32,484 bases of DNA, from contig JAPKZL010000206.1 in NCBI GenBank assembly GCA_026393795.1, forward strand, positions 1 through 32,484, read 5' to 3'. Origin of the DNA: Candidatus Aminicenantes bacterium (GTDB lineage: Bacteria > Acidobacteriota > Aminicenantia > UBA2199). The position numbers were made by a program, and so were the translations under genes. Under the pieces are notes generated by a model. That model saw only the letters and a list, made by a program, of their open reading frames with translations, was not told where the DNA came from and made no database searches. This document shows, one piece after another, positions 6,649 through 14,503 of this stretch (positions are counted from its first letter, which is position 1; each line of letters begins with the position of its first letter).

Positions 6649-7548
6649 ATGAGACAACCTCGATTTACATATCCGGGAGCGTATCACCACTGCATGAACC
6701 GTGGAATCAACGGCGAAGCGATATTCAAGGAAGAAAAACATAAAATAATCTTTTTAGAGATATTGGCGGAAAAGGTGAACAAATTCCGCATTCGTCTTTT
6801 TGCTTATTGCATTATGGATAACCATTACCATCTGGTGCTGGAGAATTCATCCGGGCGAATGTCGGATTTCTTTCGCGCCCTGAATACTCAATACGCATTC
6901 TATTATCGTAGACACACGCTTGGGAAAGGGTATGTGTTCCAAAGCAGATTCATATCCACTCTCATTCAAGATGATGCTTATTTAAAACAAGTAATTGTTT
7001 ATGTTTTACAAAATCCGGTTCAGGCTGGAATAACTGATGATTCTTGTAAGTATCCATGGTCAAGCGCAAAAACATATTTCCAGAAAGTAAAACTAAAATG
7101 GTTGGACGTAGGTTTTGTACAGGAATTGTTTGGCAGCCAAACTAATTTGGCCAGAACAATTCAATTAGCGGGAAGCAATAAATTATCCATCTTAAAAACG
7201 AGGTTTGGTCCTATATTGGGGGACGAATCGTTTGTGGAACAGGCATTGGAGAGATTTGAGCGGAGAAAGCGACCGGATGCGATTAAACAAAAACGAAGGG
7301 ATGATTTCGGCTTTGAGCCAGTGGCGAAAGTGATTCAAGAGTTTGAAAAAGATAAGGGGATCAAGATCGAAGATATCAATATAGGAAATTGGCAGGGGAA
7401 AAGGTTAAGGTCGGAACTCCTGGTGTGCCTGTTTGATTTGACTGGATTGAAATACAGGGAAATCATTGAAATACCGATCTTTTCAGATTTGCACTATCAA
7501 TCTATGTCCCGTTTGTACCATAACTTTCGTAACAGAGTAAAACATTGA
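6649..7548 (+). CDS. REP-associated tyrosine (Y1/HUH) transposase
   Basis: The 299-aa protein begins with the RFTYPGAYHHCMNRG signature of Y1 transposases. The HUH metal motif is H59-Y-H61 in MDNHYHLVLE and the nucleophile is probably Y118 in VIVYVLQNPVQAG. A C-terminal extension of about 110 residues, ending in a helical DnaA-like/HTH region, is common in the longer members of this family. The start ATG 6649 lies 6 nt after an extended -10 (TGC-TATTAT, 6637-6642), implying a leaderless message, although GGAG at 6643 sits immediately before it. The frame is intact, so the element could be active. Confidence 0.9.
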   Translation: MRQPRFTYPGAYHHCMNRGINGEAIFKEEKHKIIFLEILAEKVNKFRIRLFAYCIMDNHYHLVLENSSGRMSDFFRALNTQYAFYYRRHTLGKGYVFQSRFISTLIQDDAYLKQVIVYVLQNPVQAGITDDSCKYPWSSAKTYFQKVKLKWLDVGFVQELFGSQTNLARTIQLAGSNKLSILKTRFGPILGDESFVEQALERFERRKRPDAIKQKRRDDFGFEPVAKVIQEFEKDKGIKIEDINIGNWQGKRLRSELLVCLFDLTGLKYREIIEIPIFSDLHYQSMSRLYHNFRNRVKH

Positions 7549-7558
7549 AACGAACATT

Positions 7559-7581
7559 TTCACTTTTTCATAGTCCGTCCC
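7559..7581 (-). repeat. Right terminal inverted repeat of the RAYT element
   Basis: Perfect reverse complement of 6605-6627, beginning 10 nt after the transposase stop. Confidence 0.85.
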
Positions 7582-7605
7582 CAGATACAGATAGGGAGAG
7601 GTTGG

Positions 7606-7884
7606 CTATAAAACGATATTCTCTTGCTCGGCCAGCTTGCTCTTGACCATGCGGAACATTTCGTAGTAATCGATGTTGGAATTCCGGATCTCGTTAAGCT
7701 TTTCCTTGAGGATCTCCTTCACTTTTTCGTCCAGGATGTCCTCTTTTTCAAGCTCGGTGGATATGATGACCTGCACGTCAACGGCCATTTTTTCCCTGTT
7801 TTCGACCATCAGCAAATTTTCCTTGAGCAGACGCTGGACGATGTAAAAGGCCAGGTGCTCGATTTGCTGTTTATTTAATCTCAT
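7606..7884 (-). CDS. DUF507 family protein, copy B
   Basis: From ATG 7884 the product is 92 aa, beginning MRLNKQQIEHLAFYIVQRLL, the same N-terminal pattern as the DUF507 copy at 5927-6217. The helical, charged body is also similar, but it lacks the clear PEGSRDW motif of copy A and ends in a different C terminus. A TTG at 7902 would add six residues within AT-rich DNA and is less likely. Function unknown. A TTGACA on the minus strand (7907-7912) may belong to its promoter, but the spacing to a -10 is not convincing and no ribosome site is seen. Confidence 0.7.
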   Translation of the reverse strand: MRLNKQQIEHLAFYIVQRLLKENLLMVENREKMAVDVQVIISTELEKEDILDEKVKEILKEKLNEIRNSNIDYYEMFRMVKSKLAEQENIVL

Positions 7885-8048
7885 CGATATATAATATAAC
7901 AAATTTTGTCAACCAAAGCAACTGTTTTTTCGGGAAAATCGTCGGCTCCATCCGGGCGTGTCCATGAAAAACAGCGTTGTTTCATGGATTCCAAGGAGAT
8001 TTTGTTAAAATAAAATTTGTCTCCGCTTGAGATTTTTTGTGAATAATC

Positions 8049-8075
8049 TTGACAAAAAGGCAAAAATACTATAAA
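8049..8075 (+). promoter_or_regulatory. Sigma-70-type promoter of the rplM operon
   Basis: A perfect -35 TTGACA (8049-8054) is followed after 15 nt by TATAAA (8070-8075); a weaker -10 at 8072 gives 17-nt spacing. The start would fall near 8083, leaving a leader of about 25 nt with GAAGAGG (8095-8101) before the rplM ATG. Confidence 0.65.
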
Positions 8076-8107
8076 TTATAACCTTTCCAACTCCGAAGAG
8101 GTTGCCA

Positions 8108-8554
8108 ATGAAATTGAATAAAAGCAATGTGACGCATTTGCCTGAAAAAAAGGGCATCGAGCGGAAATGGTGGCTGGTCGACGCCAGCGACATGGTGCTC
8201 GGGCGCCTGGCCACGAAAATTTCCCATGTCCTGCGCGGCAAAGACCATCCTTATTATACCCCGTTTTTCGATTGCGGGGATTTCGTGATCGTCATCAACG
8301 CCAAGAAGGTGAAATTGACCGGCGCCAAGGAAGAGCAGAAGCTGTACTACCGGCATTCGGGATACCGCGGCGGCCTGAAGGAGATCACCTACCAGCGCAT
8401 GCTGGCGACCCATCCGGAACGGGTGGTCCTGCACGCGGTCAAGGGCATGCTGCCCAAGAACAAGCTCAGCTACAAGCTGCTGACCAAGCTGAAAGTGTAT
8501 CCCGGCGACAAGCACCAGCACGCCGCCCAGAAACCCGAAGCATTGAAAATATAG
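8108..8554 (+). CDS. rplM: 50S ribosomal protein L13
   Basis: The 148-aa product shows the L13 signatures [47 protein letters not shown] and [13 protein letters not shown] at 8102 is in frame, but ATG 8108 has GAAGAGG ending 6 nt upstream and is preferred. L13 is a primary binder of 23S rRNA in the large subunit. As in most bacteria, rpsI follows immediately, and here the operon continues through rpsB-tsf-pyrH-frr. Confidence 0.97.
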   Translation: MKLNKSNVTHLPEKKGIERKWWLVDASDMVLGRLATKISHVLRGKDHPYYTPFFDCGDFVIVINAKKVKLTGAKEEQKLYYRHSGYRGGLKEITYQRMLATHPERVVLHAVKGMLPKNKLSYKLLTKLKVYPGDKHQHAAQKPEALKI

Positions 8555-8563
8555 GAGGAGCCA

Positions 8564-8968
8564 TTGAGTATCGTGCAATATTACGGAACAGGCAGGAGAA
8601 AAACCAGCATCGCCAGGGTCTATTTGCGCCCCGGCACTGGTAATTTCACTCTGACGGTCAACAAGCGCGAGCGCGTGTTCAACGATTATTTCCCGCTCAA
8701 GATCCACAAGCTCACCATCTTCAAGCCGTTGACCATTACCAACACCATGAACAGCTTCGATTTTTTTATCGATATCGAGGGCGGCAGCGTCTCCGGGCAA
8801 GCCGGGGCCATCCGCCTGGGCATCGCCAGGGCGTTGCTGGAATTCAATTCGGAACTCAGACCGCCGCTGAAAAAATCGGGTTTATTGACAAGGGATGCTA
8901 GGGAAAAGGAGCGGCGCAAGTACGGCCTGCTCAAAGCCAGAAAGGCGACCCAGTATCACAAGCGCTAG
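8564..8968 (+). CDS. rpsI: 30S ribosomal protein S9
   Basis: The 134-aa product has YYGTGRRKTSIARVYLRPGTG at the N terminus, GGSVSGQAGAIRLGIARAL in the middle and the basic C-terminal tail ending QYHKR that reaches the P-site tRNA. The start is TTG at 8564, supported by AGGAGG (8553-8558) with 5-nt spacing; no ATG fits the conserved N terminus. The AGGAGG overlaps the rplM stop. Confidence 0.97.
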   Translation: MSIVQYYGTGRRKTSIARVYLRPGTGNFTLTVNKRERVFNDYFPLKIHKLTIFKPLTITNTMNSFDFFIDIEGGSVSGQAGAIRLGIARALLEFNSELRPPLKKSGLLTRDAREKERRKYGLLKARKATQYHKR

Positions 8969-8977
8969 GAGGCGGTT

Positions 8978-9766
8978 ATGGTCCAGATCAATATGAGGGA
9001 AATGTTGGAAGCGGGCGTTCACTTCGGCCACCAGATCCGGCGCTGGAATCCCAAGATGAAGCCGTACATCTTCGGCAAGAAGAACGGCATCTACATCATC
9101 GACCTGCAGACGTCGATCGAGATGTTCAAGACCTCGCTGCAGTTCATCGCCGACACGGTCGCCTCCGGCAAGGACGTCCTGGTCGTCGGCACCAAAAAGC
9201 AGGCGCAATCGATCATCGAGGAGATCGCCGAGGCCACCGGCATGCACTACGTGAACAAGCGCTGGCTGGGTGGCTTGCTGACCAATTTCGGCATGATCAA
9301 GAAGAGCATTGACCGGCTGATGGAACTCGATGAAATGAAGAAGGACGGCCGCTGGGAAGTCAAGCCCAAGAAAGAGCAGTCGCGGCTGGAAAAAGTATAC
9401 AAAAAGCTGTACCGCAGCCTGTGGGGCATCCGCAAGATGACCAGCCTGCCGGGCGTGGTGGTGGTCATCGATTCCACTTTTGAAGACATCGCCATCAAGG
9501 AAGCCAAGCGCATGAACATCCCCATCGTGGCCGTGGTCGACACCAATGCCAACCCCGAGGATGTCCCATATCCGGTCCCGGGAAACGACGACGCCATCCG
9601 CTCCATCCGCCTGTTTATCAGTAAGTTCGGGGAAGCGGTCAGCGAAGGCCAGAATCGCAAAATCGTCGAATCGGCCAATGCCCAGCAGCTCGTCGCCGAA
9701 AAAGCGGCGCAGGAAGCGGCTGCCGCCGAAGCCGCCGCCGCCGGAACTAAAGAAAAGGAGAACTGA
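8978..9766 (+). CDS. rpsB: 30S ribosomal protein S2
   Basis: The 262-aa product contains MLEAGVHFGHQIRRWNPKMKPYIFG, NKRWLGGLLTNF, PGVVVVIDS and IPIVAVVDTNANPEDV, all standard for S2. The C terminus is an Ala/Glu-rich tail (QLVAEKAAQEAAAAEAAAAG). AGGAGG sits 6 nt before ATG 8978. It is cotranscribed with tsf, the universal neighbour, whose ATG follows the stop by one base. Confidence 0.97.
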   Translation: MVQINMREMLEAGVHFGHQIRRWNPKMKPYIFGKKNGIYIIDLQTSIEMFKTSLQFIADTVASGKDVLVVGTKKQAQSIIEEIAEATGMHYVNKRWLGGLLTNFGMIKKSIDRLMELDEMKKDGRWEVKPKKEQSRLEKVYKKLYRSLWGIRKMTSLPGVVVVIDSTFEDIAIKEAKRMNIPIVAVVDTNANPEDVPYPVPGNDDAIRSIRLFISKFGEAVSEGQNRKIVESANAQQLVAEKAAQEAAAAEAAAAGTKEKEN

Positions 9767-9767
9767 G

Positions 9768-10367
9768 ATGGCATTGGACATGGAGTCGGTAAAAAAACTG
9801 AGAGAACAGACCGGGATCAGCATCCTGGAGTGCAAGAAAGCCGTCGAGGAGTCGGGCGGCGACTTGACCAAGGCCGCCGAGATCCTGCGCAAGAAGGGTT
9901 TCGAAAAGGCCAAGGCCAAGTCGACGCGGGTGACCAACCAGGGCGCGGTCGGTTCCTATATCCATATGAAAGGCAAGATCGGCGTCCTGCTGGAACTGGG
10001 CTGTGAGACCGATTTCGTGGCCCAGAACGAAGATTTCCTGCAGCTGCTCAAGGACGTGGCCATGCAGGTCGCAGCCATGAACCCGCGCTACATTTCGGAG
10101 AAGGACATCTCGTCCGCCGAACTGGACAAGGAAAAGGAAATTTATCGCGCCCAGCTGAAAAGCAGCGGCAAGCCGGCCAACATCATCGAAAAGATCGTGG
10201 AAGGCAAAATGGGCAAGTTTTACGCTGAATCCTGCCTGCTGCACCAGAATTTTTTCAAGGACGACAGCCTGACCATCGAAAAGCTGATCGCCGAAAAGAT
10301 ACACAAGACCGGCGAAAACATCGTCGTCAAAAGGTTTGTCCGTTACCAGGTGGGCGAAGAACTTTAA
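9768..10367 (+). CDS. tsf: Elongation factor Ts
   Basis: ATG 9768 is the start (AAGGAG about 7 nt upstream), giving 199 aa. The N-terminal UBA-like part (KKLREQTGISILECKKAVEESGGD) and the TDFVAQNEDF motif that contacts EF-Tu are clear. At about 200 residues it is the short EF-Ts form with a single core subdomain, rather than the ~280-aa E. coli form. EF-Ts recycles EF-Tu by exchanging GDP for GTP. Confidence 0.96.
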   Translation: MALDMESVKKLREQTGISILECKKAVEESGGDLTKAAEILRKKGFEKAKAKSTRVTNQGAVGSYIHMKGKIGVLLELGCETDFVAQNEDFLQLLKDVAMQVAAMNPRYISEKDISSAELDKEKEIYRAQLKSSGKPANIIEKIVEGKMGKFYAESCLLHQNFFKDDSLTIEKLIAEKIHKTGENIVVKRFVRYQVGEEL

Positions 10368-10368
10368 A

Positions 10369-11109
10369 ATGGCTCCCGGCCAGGCCAGGTACAAGCGGGT
10401 TCTTCTCAAGCTGAGCGGCGAAGCATTGCACGGCGAAGGTTCCTTCGCCATCAGCCCCGAGGTCATCAGCGACATCGCGGCCGAGATCAGGGAAATCCAC
10501 GACCTGGGAGTGGAAATAGCCATCGTCACCGGCGGCGGGAATTTTTTCCGCGGCGGCCGGGCGGCCGAGCTCGGCATTGACCGCGCCTCGGCCGACTACA
10601 TGGGCATGCTGGCCACCATGATCAACGGCATCGCCCTGCAGAACGCCCTTGAAAAAAAGGGGCTGCACACGCGGCTGATTTCGGCGCTCGAGGTCAAGGA
10701 GATCTCCGAACCCTTCATTCCCCGGCGGGCCATCCGCCACCTGGAAAAAGGCCGGGTGGTCATCTTCGCCGCCGGCACCGGCAATCCCTTCTTTACCACC
10801 GACACGGCCGCCGCTCTGCGGGCCATCGAGATCAAGGCCGACATCCTGCTGAAAGCCACCAAGGTCGAGGGGGTTTTTTCGGCCGATCCGCACCAGGTCA
10901 AGAACGTCACCAAGTTCACGCATATCTCATACGCCGATGTCCTGGCCAAGGAGCTGAAGATCATGGACAGCACGGCCATCTCGCTGAGCAAGGACAACCG
11001 GCTGCCCATCAAGATCTTCAACATCACCCAGAAAGGCAACATCATGAAAGCCGTCACTACGGACGATATCGGTACTTTAATTAATTTGAGCGGGGAGCGG
11101 AATGATTAA
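10369..11109 (+). CDS. pyrH: UMP kinase
   Basis: The 246-aa product begins YKRVLLKLSGEAL and contains VTGGGNFFRG, DYMGMLATMINGIAL and FAAGTGNPFFTTDTAAALRAIEI, the amino-acid-kinase-family signatures of bacterial UMP kinase. It phosphorylates UMP to UDP as a hexamer. The open frame extends upstream into tsf, but ATG 10369, one base after the tsf stop, fits the family N terminus. The 3' end overlaps frr by 8 nt, indicating coupling. Confidence 0.96.
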   Translation: MAPGQARYKRVLLKLSGEALHGEGSFAISPEVISDIAAEIREIHDLGVEIAIVTGGGNFFRGGRAAELGIDRASADYMGMLATMINGIALQNALEKKGLHTRLISALEVKEISEPFIPRRAIRHLEKGRVVIFAAGTGNPFFTTDTAAALRAIEIKADILLKATKVEGVFSADPHQVKNVTKFTHISYADVLAKELKIMDSTAISLSKDNRLPIKIFNITQKGNIMKAVTTDDIGTLINLSGERND

Positions 11110-11659
11110 AGAAGCCCTGGACGAAGTGAAAAGCGATTGCCAGAAGGTGGAAGAAGATTTCAAGAAACAGATTTCCAAGTTCCGCACCGGCCGGGCTTCG
11201 GTTTCGATCCTGGACGGCATTCTGATCGACTACTACGGCGTGCCCACGCCGATCAACCAGCTGGCCACCCTGGGTGTCCCTGAAGCCAGCCTGATCATCA
11301 TCCAGCCCTGGGACAACAAGATCATCAACGACATCGACAAGGCCATCCGCGCCGCCAACCTCAACATCAACCCCGTCACCGACGGCAAGGTCATCAAGCT
11401 GCCCATCCCGCCGTTGGACCAACAGCGGCGCCTGGAAATCATCAAGACCATGAAAAAGTACACCGAAGAGAGAAAGACCCACATCCGCAATATCCGCCGC
11501 GAGTACCGCGACCTGGCCAAGGGCATGAAGGATGGCAAAGAGATCAGCGAAGATGATGAGAAACGATTCAATGATGAACTACAAAAGATAATCGATGGCA
11601 CCGGCGAGCGGATCGACCGCATAGAGAGAGACAAGGAAAAGCACATCCTGGAAGATTAA
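11102..11659 (+). CDS. frr: Ribosome recycling factor
   Basis: The 185-aa product matches RRF: KFRTGRASVSILDGILIDYYGVPTPINQLATL, IIIQPWD, LNINPVTDGKVIKLPIPPL and the long helical C terminus. It splits post-termination ribosomes together with EF-G. GGGGAGCGG precedes the ATG within the end of pyrH. It is the last gene of the translation operon; no hairpin terminator follows, only an inverted heptad element. Confidence 0.97.
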   Translation: MIKEALDEVKSDCQKVEEDFKKQISKFRTGRASVSILDGILIDYYGVPTPINQLATLGVPEASLIIIQPWDNKIINDIDKAIRAANLNINPVTDGKVIKLPIPPLDQQRRLEIIKTMKKYTEERKTHIRNIRREYRDLAKGMKDGKEISEDDEKRFNDELQKIIDGTGERIDRIERDKEKHILED

Positions 11660-11672
11660 CTGTCTGGATTGA

Positions 11673-11853
11673 TCTAGGGTTTAGGGTATAGGGTTGAGGG
11701 AAGAAAAAAGCAATCGAAGTCATTGATAAAGGCGATTGAAATTTCAGCCTGAACGAAACGAAAAATACAGAATCCCAGTTGGTCAAATAATTTGGTGATT
11801 TCCAGCTGCTGTTTTCTTTACCCTGTACCCTAGACCCTAGACCCTAAACCCTT
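11673..11853. repeat. Heptad inverted-arm element, KAGGGTN dialect
   Basis: The left arm (11673-11704) is built of TAGGGTT/TAGGGTA/GAGGG units ending in AAG. The right arm (11815-11853) is the inverted set (ACCCTGT, ACCCTAG, ACCCTAG, ACCCTAA). Architecture and phase match the KACGGYN elements elsewhere, but the C of ACGG is G in every unit. The right arm overlaps the last codons of the gene ending at 11830. The spacer of about 110 bp has no gene. Confidence 0.75.
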
Positions 11854-12711
11854 GTATTTAAGGAAATATCCCACCGCGACGCCGATGGCCACGATATCCA
11901 TTAACAGCAGCAATGGTGCGCCGATCCAGGGAACGAACTTGAGCAGGGCGTAGGCCATCGTCCCCAGGACGACGAAGAGCACCGGGCTGCTCTTGATTCT
12001 CAACCCCGCGGCAACGGCGCTGCCGACGGCAAAGAACACCACGGCCCGGCCGAAGATGAGGACCAGGAAATAGGCGGCGATCAGGAGCATCAGCAGGGGG
12101 ATGCCGATCAGCACCAGGCTCAAGATGATGAAAACAAGCAGCAGCAGGATGAAAGCGAGCATGGCCAGCAAGCCGACGGCCCCGTGGCGCAGCGGCGATT
12201 TCTTCAGCATGTCCGCGGCCCGGCTGACCTGCAGCGGCAGGATCAGCAAGGCCAGCATGACCAGGATGAACCAGAGAAAGATCTTGCTGACCCGGAAAAA
12301 AGTCATGCCGCCGCTTTCGGGCAGGAAAGGCAGCAGGGTGTGGCTGATTTTTTTCAGGTCCTCGCGGGTGCGGACATAGTAGGATTCACCGTTGATCTTG
12401 CAGCCGGGATCCTTGGCCAGGCGGCCGCCGATGATGATCAGGTCGCGGCCGATGAACGCCCCTTCCTTGATGTCGACCTGGGCGCCCAGGCAGATGACGT
12501 CGCCGTTGACCGCTCCGCTTAAGCGCAAGCTGCCGCCGATCAGGAAGATACTGTCCGCGACCTTGCCGTCGATGACCAGCTCGGAATTGAAGGCGTTGAT
12601 GCTGCCGGGCCTGGACGTGCCGGCGGGCACAACGATCGTTTTGTCGCCGGCCGCCGCCAGCAGCATGGCGCTGGCAGCGAGGAGGGAAAACAGGACCAGG
12701 CTTTTTTTCAT
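11830..12711 (-). CDS. Bactofilin-like polymer-forming domain membrane protein
   Basis: The 293-aa protein has a signal peptide (about 1-21), then a beta-solenoid-like part (about 25-105, with repeating SELVIDGKVADSIFLIGGSLRLSG and NGDVICLGAQVDIKEGAFIGRDL) typical of the polymer-forming/bactofilin family. Four or so membrane helices follow (about 138-160, 180-205, 210-235, 250-285). It overlaps the preceding anti-sigma gene by 4 nt. Similar proteins often sit with ECF sigma/anti-sigma pairs, which suggests envelope stress or assembly, but function is unproven. The final residues KGLGSRV are encoded by the right arm of a repeat element, so the native C terminus may have been replaced. Confidence 0.7.
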   Translation of the reverse strand: MKKSLVLFSLLAASAMLLAAAGDKTIVVPAGTSRPGSINAFNSELVIDGKVADSIFLIGGSLRLSGAVNGDVICLGAQVDIKEGAFIGRDLIIIGGRLAKDPGCKINGESYYVRTREDLKKISHTLLPFLPESGGMTFFRVSKIFLWFILVMLALLILPLQVSRAADMLKKSPLRHGAVGLLAMLAFILLLLVFIILSLVLIGIPLLMLLIAAYFLVLIFGRAVVFFAVGSAVAAGLRIKSSPVLFVVLGTMAYALLKFVPWIGAPLLLLMDIVAIGVAVGYFLKYKGLGSRV

Positions 12712-13268
12712 CGCTTTTCCTGGCGCGGTTTTTTGAGCAGCAGGCGGATCATGGCCACGACCAGCAAACCGGAGAAGGCGAGGGCAAAGGCGATGAGCAC
12801 CGCGCCGATCGGGCGCGAGTCAAGCCATACGCGCAGGAAGGCGTTGCAGGCTTTGAAAACGGCCTGTACCGAGCTGTATACAGCCGAAATGCCCTTGATG
12901 GCGTTGACCAGCCAGCCCGAGGTGCGGTCGGCGGTCAGCTGCAGGGCCTGGATCAGGCTGTTGCGCGAAAAATCGAAATAGATGTAGATCCAGGAGACAA
13001 AGAAGACGAAGCTGGCACCGATCAGGGCGGCGATCGACGCGTACCTGGGGGTTTCCGGGTACAGCCGCTTCATGATCCGCGGCACCAGCCAGGCGGGCGG
13101 CTCGCTGAACTTCGGCTGGGCCAGGAACGTGTGCAGCTCGGCGTAAGCATCGGCCTTGCGCCGGCAAGCAGCGCAGAGCAGCAGGTGGTCGCGGATCAGC
13201 GACTGCTCGATGCTGGCGAGCTCGCCGTCGAGGTAGCTCACAATCTTGTCGTCAGGCAGGCAGGCCAT
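12708..13268 (-). CDS. Zinc-finger anti-sigma factor, membrane-anchored
   Basis: The 186-aa protein starts with a ZAS-type domain: H28-x3-C32-x2-C35 in RDHLLLCAACRRK, the zinc site of anti-sigma factors. Two membrane helices follow (about 76-96 and 153-177) around an extracytoplasmic segment. It overlaps the upstream ECF sigma gene by 17 nt, the classic arrangement in which the anti-sigma factor holds its cognate sigma at the membrane. AGGAGAT in the sigma gene's end serves as its ribosome site. Confidence 0.85.
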   Translation of the reverse strand: MACLPDDKIVSYLDGELASIEQSLIRDHLLLCAACRRKADAYAELHTFLAQPKFSEPPAWLVPRIMKRLYPETPRYASIAALIGASFVFFVSWIYIYFDFSRNSLIQALQLTADRTSGWLVNAIKGISAVYSSVQAVFKACNAFLRVWLDSRPIGAVLIAFALAFSGLLVVAMIRLLLKKPRQEKR

Positions 13269-13827
13269 CTTTTTCCATCTCCTGTTTTAGAATTTCCTTG
13301 GCTTTGAAAATGCGGTTCTTGATCGTCCCCACCGGCAGCGACGTGATCTCGGCGATCTCCTCGTATTTCAGCTCCTGGATGTAGCGCATCAGGATCAGTT
13401 CCCTGTACTTGGGTGCGATATTTTCCACGAGCTTCCAGACATAGTCCTTGGTTTCCTCCCGCGACAGGTGCTTGAAACCGTCATGGCTGACGACGTTTTC
13501 CGAATTGAGCATGTCCCTGCACGAGACGCTGTCGTCGTCGAGCGAGCTGACCAGCGCCTGGCTCTTGCGAATGTGATCGATGACCAGGTTGTAGCAGATG
13601 CGGTAGGCCCAGGTGGAAAATTTGTATTCGAAATTGTACTTGTCGAGCACGTTGAAGACCTTGATGAAGAAATCCTGGGTCAGGTCGATGGCCACTTCCT
13701 CGTTGCGGACCATGCGAATGACGAAACTGAAAATCCTCTTTTCGTACTTCCTCATCAATTCCTCGAATGCCTTCTTCTCGCCCTGAAGCGTTTTTTTGAT
13801 CAGGGCTTGGTCTTCATCCACAATCAT
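13252..13827 (-). CDS. ECF-type RNA polymerase sigma factor
   Basis: From ATG 13827 the product is 191 aa with sigma-70 region 2 (FEELMRKYEKRIFSFVIRMVRNEEVAIDLTQDFFIKVF, FSTWAYRICYNLVIDHIRK) and region 4 (YRELILMRYIQELKYEEIAEITSLPVGTIKNRIFKAKEIL). This is the RpoE/SigW style of group IV sigma factors. The frame is open further upstream into lolA (to 13923), but the family alignment begins near 13827; a TTG near 13875 is another option, and no clear ribosome site is seen. The cognate anti-sigma gene overlaps its 3' end. Target promoters cannot be inferred from this window. Confidence 0.92.
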   Translation of the reverse strand: MIVDEDQALIKKTLQGEKKAFEELMRKYEKRIFSFVIRMVRNEEVAIDLTQDFFIKVFNVLDKYNFEYKFSTWAYRICYNLVIDHIRKSQALVSSLDDDSVSCRDMLNSENVVSHDGFKHLSREETKDYVWKLVENIAPKYRELILMRYIQELKYEEIAEITSLPVGTIKNRIFKAKEILKQEMEKDGLPA

Positions 13828-13861
13828 GTACGGATGGGGCGGCGAAAAGTTTTCAAGCGGC

Positions 13862-14473
13862 TTATTCTTGCTCAATGATTTCCACGTCGCCGGGAAGGTC
13901 CAAAGCGAATTCGCGGGGACCAACGGTGATCCCGGTCCGATAGTTTGTGAACAGGTAAACGTGGCTGACCTCGCTGGCCGCAGTTTGCTCCACCCGCTCG
14001 GGCAGGAGGTCGGCGCCGATCCGTATTTTCAATTCCTGCGGCCCGGCATTCCCTTCCACGCTGAGCCGGATGGTCCGCGTCCGCTCGTCCCAGCGGCTGA
14101 CCTGGCCGGGCCGTGGTGCGCAAAGCAGGTCCCAGATGATCTGTTCGTTGCCCGTGCCGATGTTCCCGGTCAGCAACTGGTTGTTCTCGCGGTCGAAGAA
14201 GCGGTAGTGCCCGTTTTCCAAAATGAACGTTTTGTATTCGGGCTGCAGGTACTGCCACTTCACGTGGCTGCGGTCGACGAAGATGATGAAGCCGCTCTCC
14301 TCCAGGCTCATTTCGCCGTCGATGAAGACCTGCTGGGTAAAATCGGTCCGGAAAGGCTGGCTGCCAACGATCTTGGCACGCACCTGCTCGACCAGGGAGG
14401 TCGGTGCCGGGAGCCATGGGGGCAGGCAGAGCGCCAAACAGGCGGCTGCGGCAAGCGTTTTGGTTCCTTTCAT
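13862..14473 (-). CDS. lolA: LolA-like outer-membrane lipoprotein carrier
   Basis: The 203-aa protein has a cleavable signal peptide (about 1-23). It then has the LolA pattern: FRTDFTQQVFIDGEMSLEESGFIIFVDRSHVKWQYLQPEYKTFILENGHYRFFDRENNQL, an unclosed beta-barrel that carries lipoproteins through the periplasm. Its presence implies a diderm envelope. It lies 30 nt after ptb and just ahead of the ECF sigma gene, so it could be regulated by that sigma in an envelope-stress circuit; that link is inference. Confidence 0.85.
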   Translation of the reverse strand: MKGTKTLAAAACLALCLPPWLPAPTSLVEQVRAKIVGSQPFRTDFTQQVFIDGEMSLEESGFIIFVDRSHVKWQYLQPEYKTFILENGHYRFFDRENNQLLTGNIGTGNEQIIWDLLCAPRPGQVSRWDERTRTIRLSVEGNAGPQELKIRIGADLLPERVEQTAASEVSHVYLFTNYRTGITVGPREFALDLPGDVEIIEQE

Positions 14474-14503
14474 CTTCCCGTTTTTCGCGCGCCAGGCCGC
14501 CGA

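Larger units (their letters stand above)
6605..7581 (+). mobile_element. REP-associated tyrosine transposase (RAYT/IS200-like) element
   Basis: The element is bounded by a perfect 23-bp inverted repeat: 6605-6627 (starting GGGACGGACTATG) and 7559-7581 (ending CATAGTCCGTCCC). Similarity continues inward with two mismatches over the next six bases. Between the ends lies one transposase gene and nothing else. The internal DNA is about 40 % GC, well below the chromosome, pointing to acquisition. It lies between two DUF507 paralogues. Confidence 0.85.

Noticed and set aside
7962-7987. Hairpin CCATGAAA...TTTCATGG as a terminator
   Set aside because: The stem is only 8 bp and AT-rich with no following T-run, and it lies between divergent genes where no terminator is needed.
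11673-11853. Telomere-like TTTAGGG repeats
   Set aside because: The units vary (TTTAGGG, ATAGGG, TCTAGGG), form inverted arms inside a bacterial operon boundary, and belong with the heptad family.
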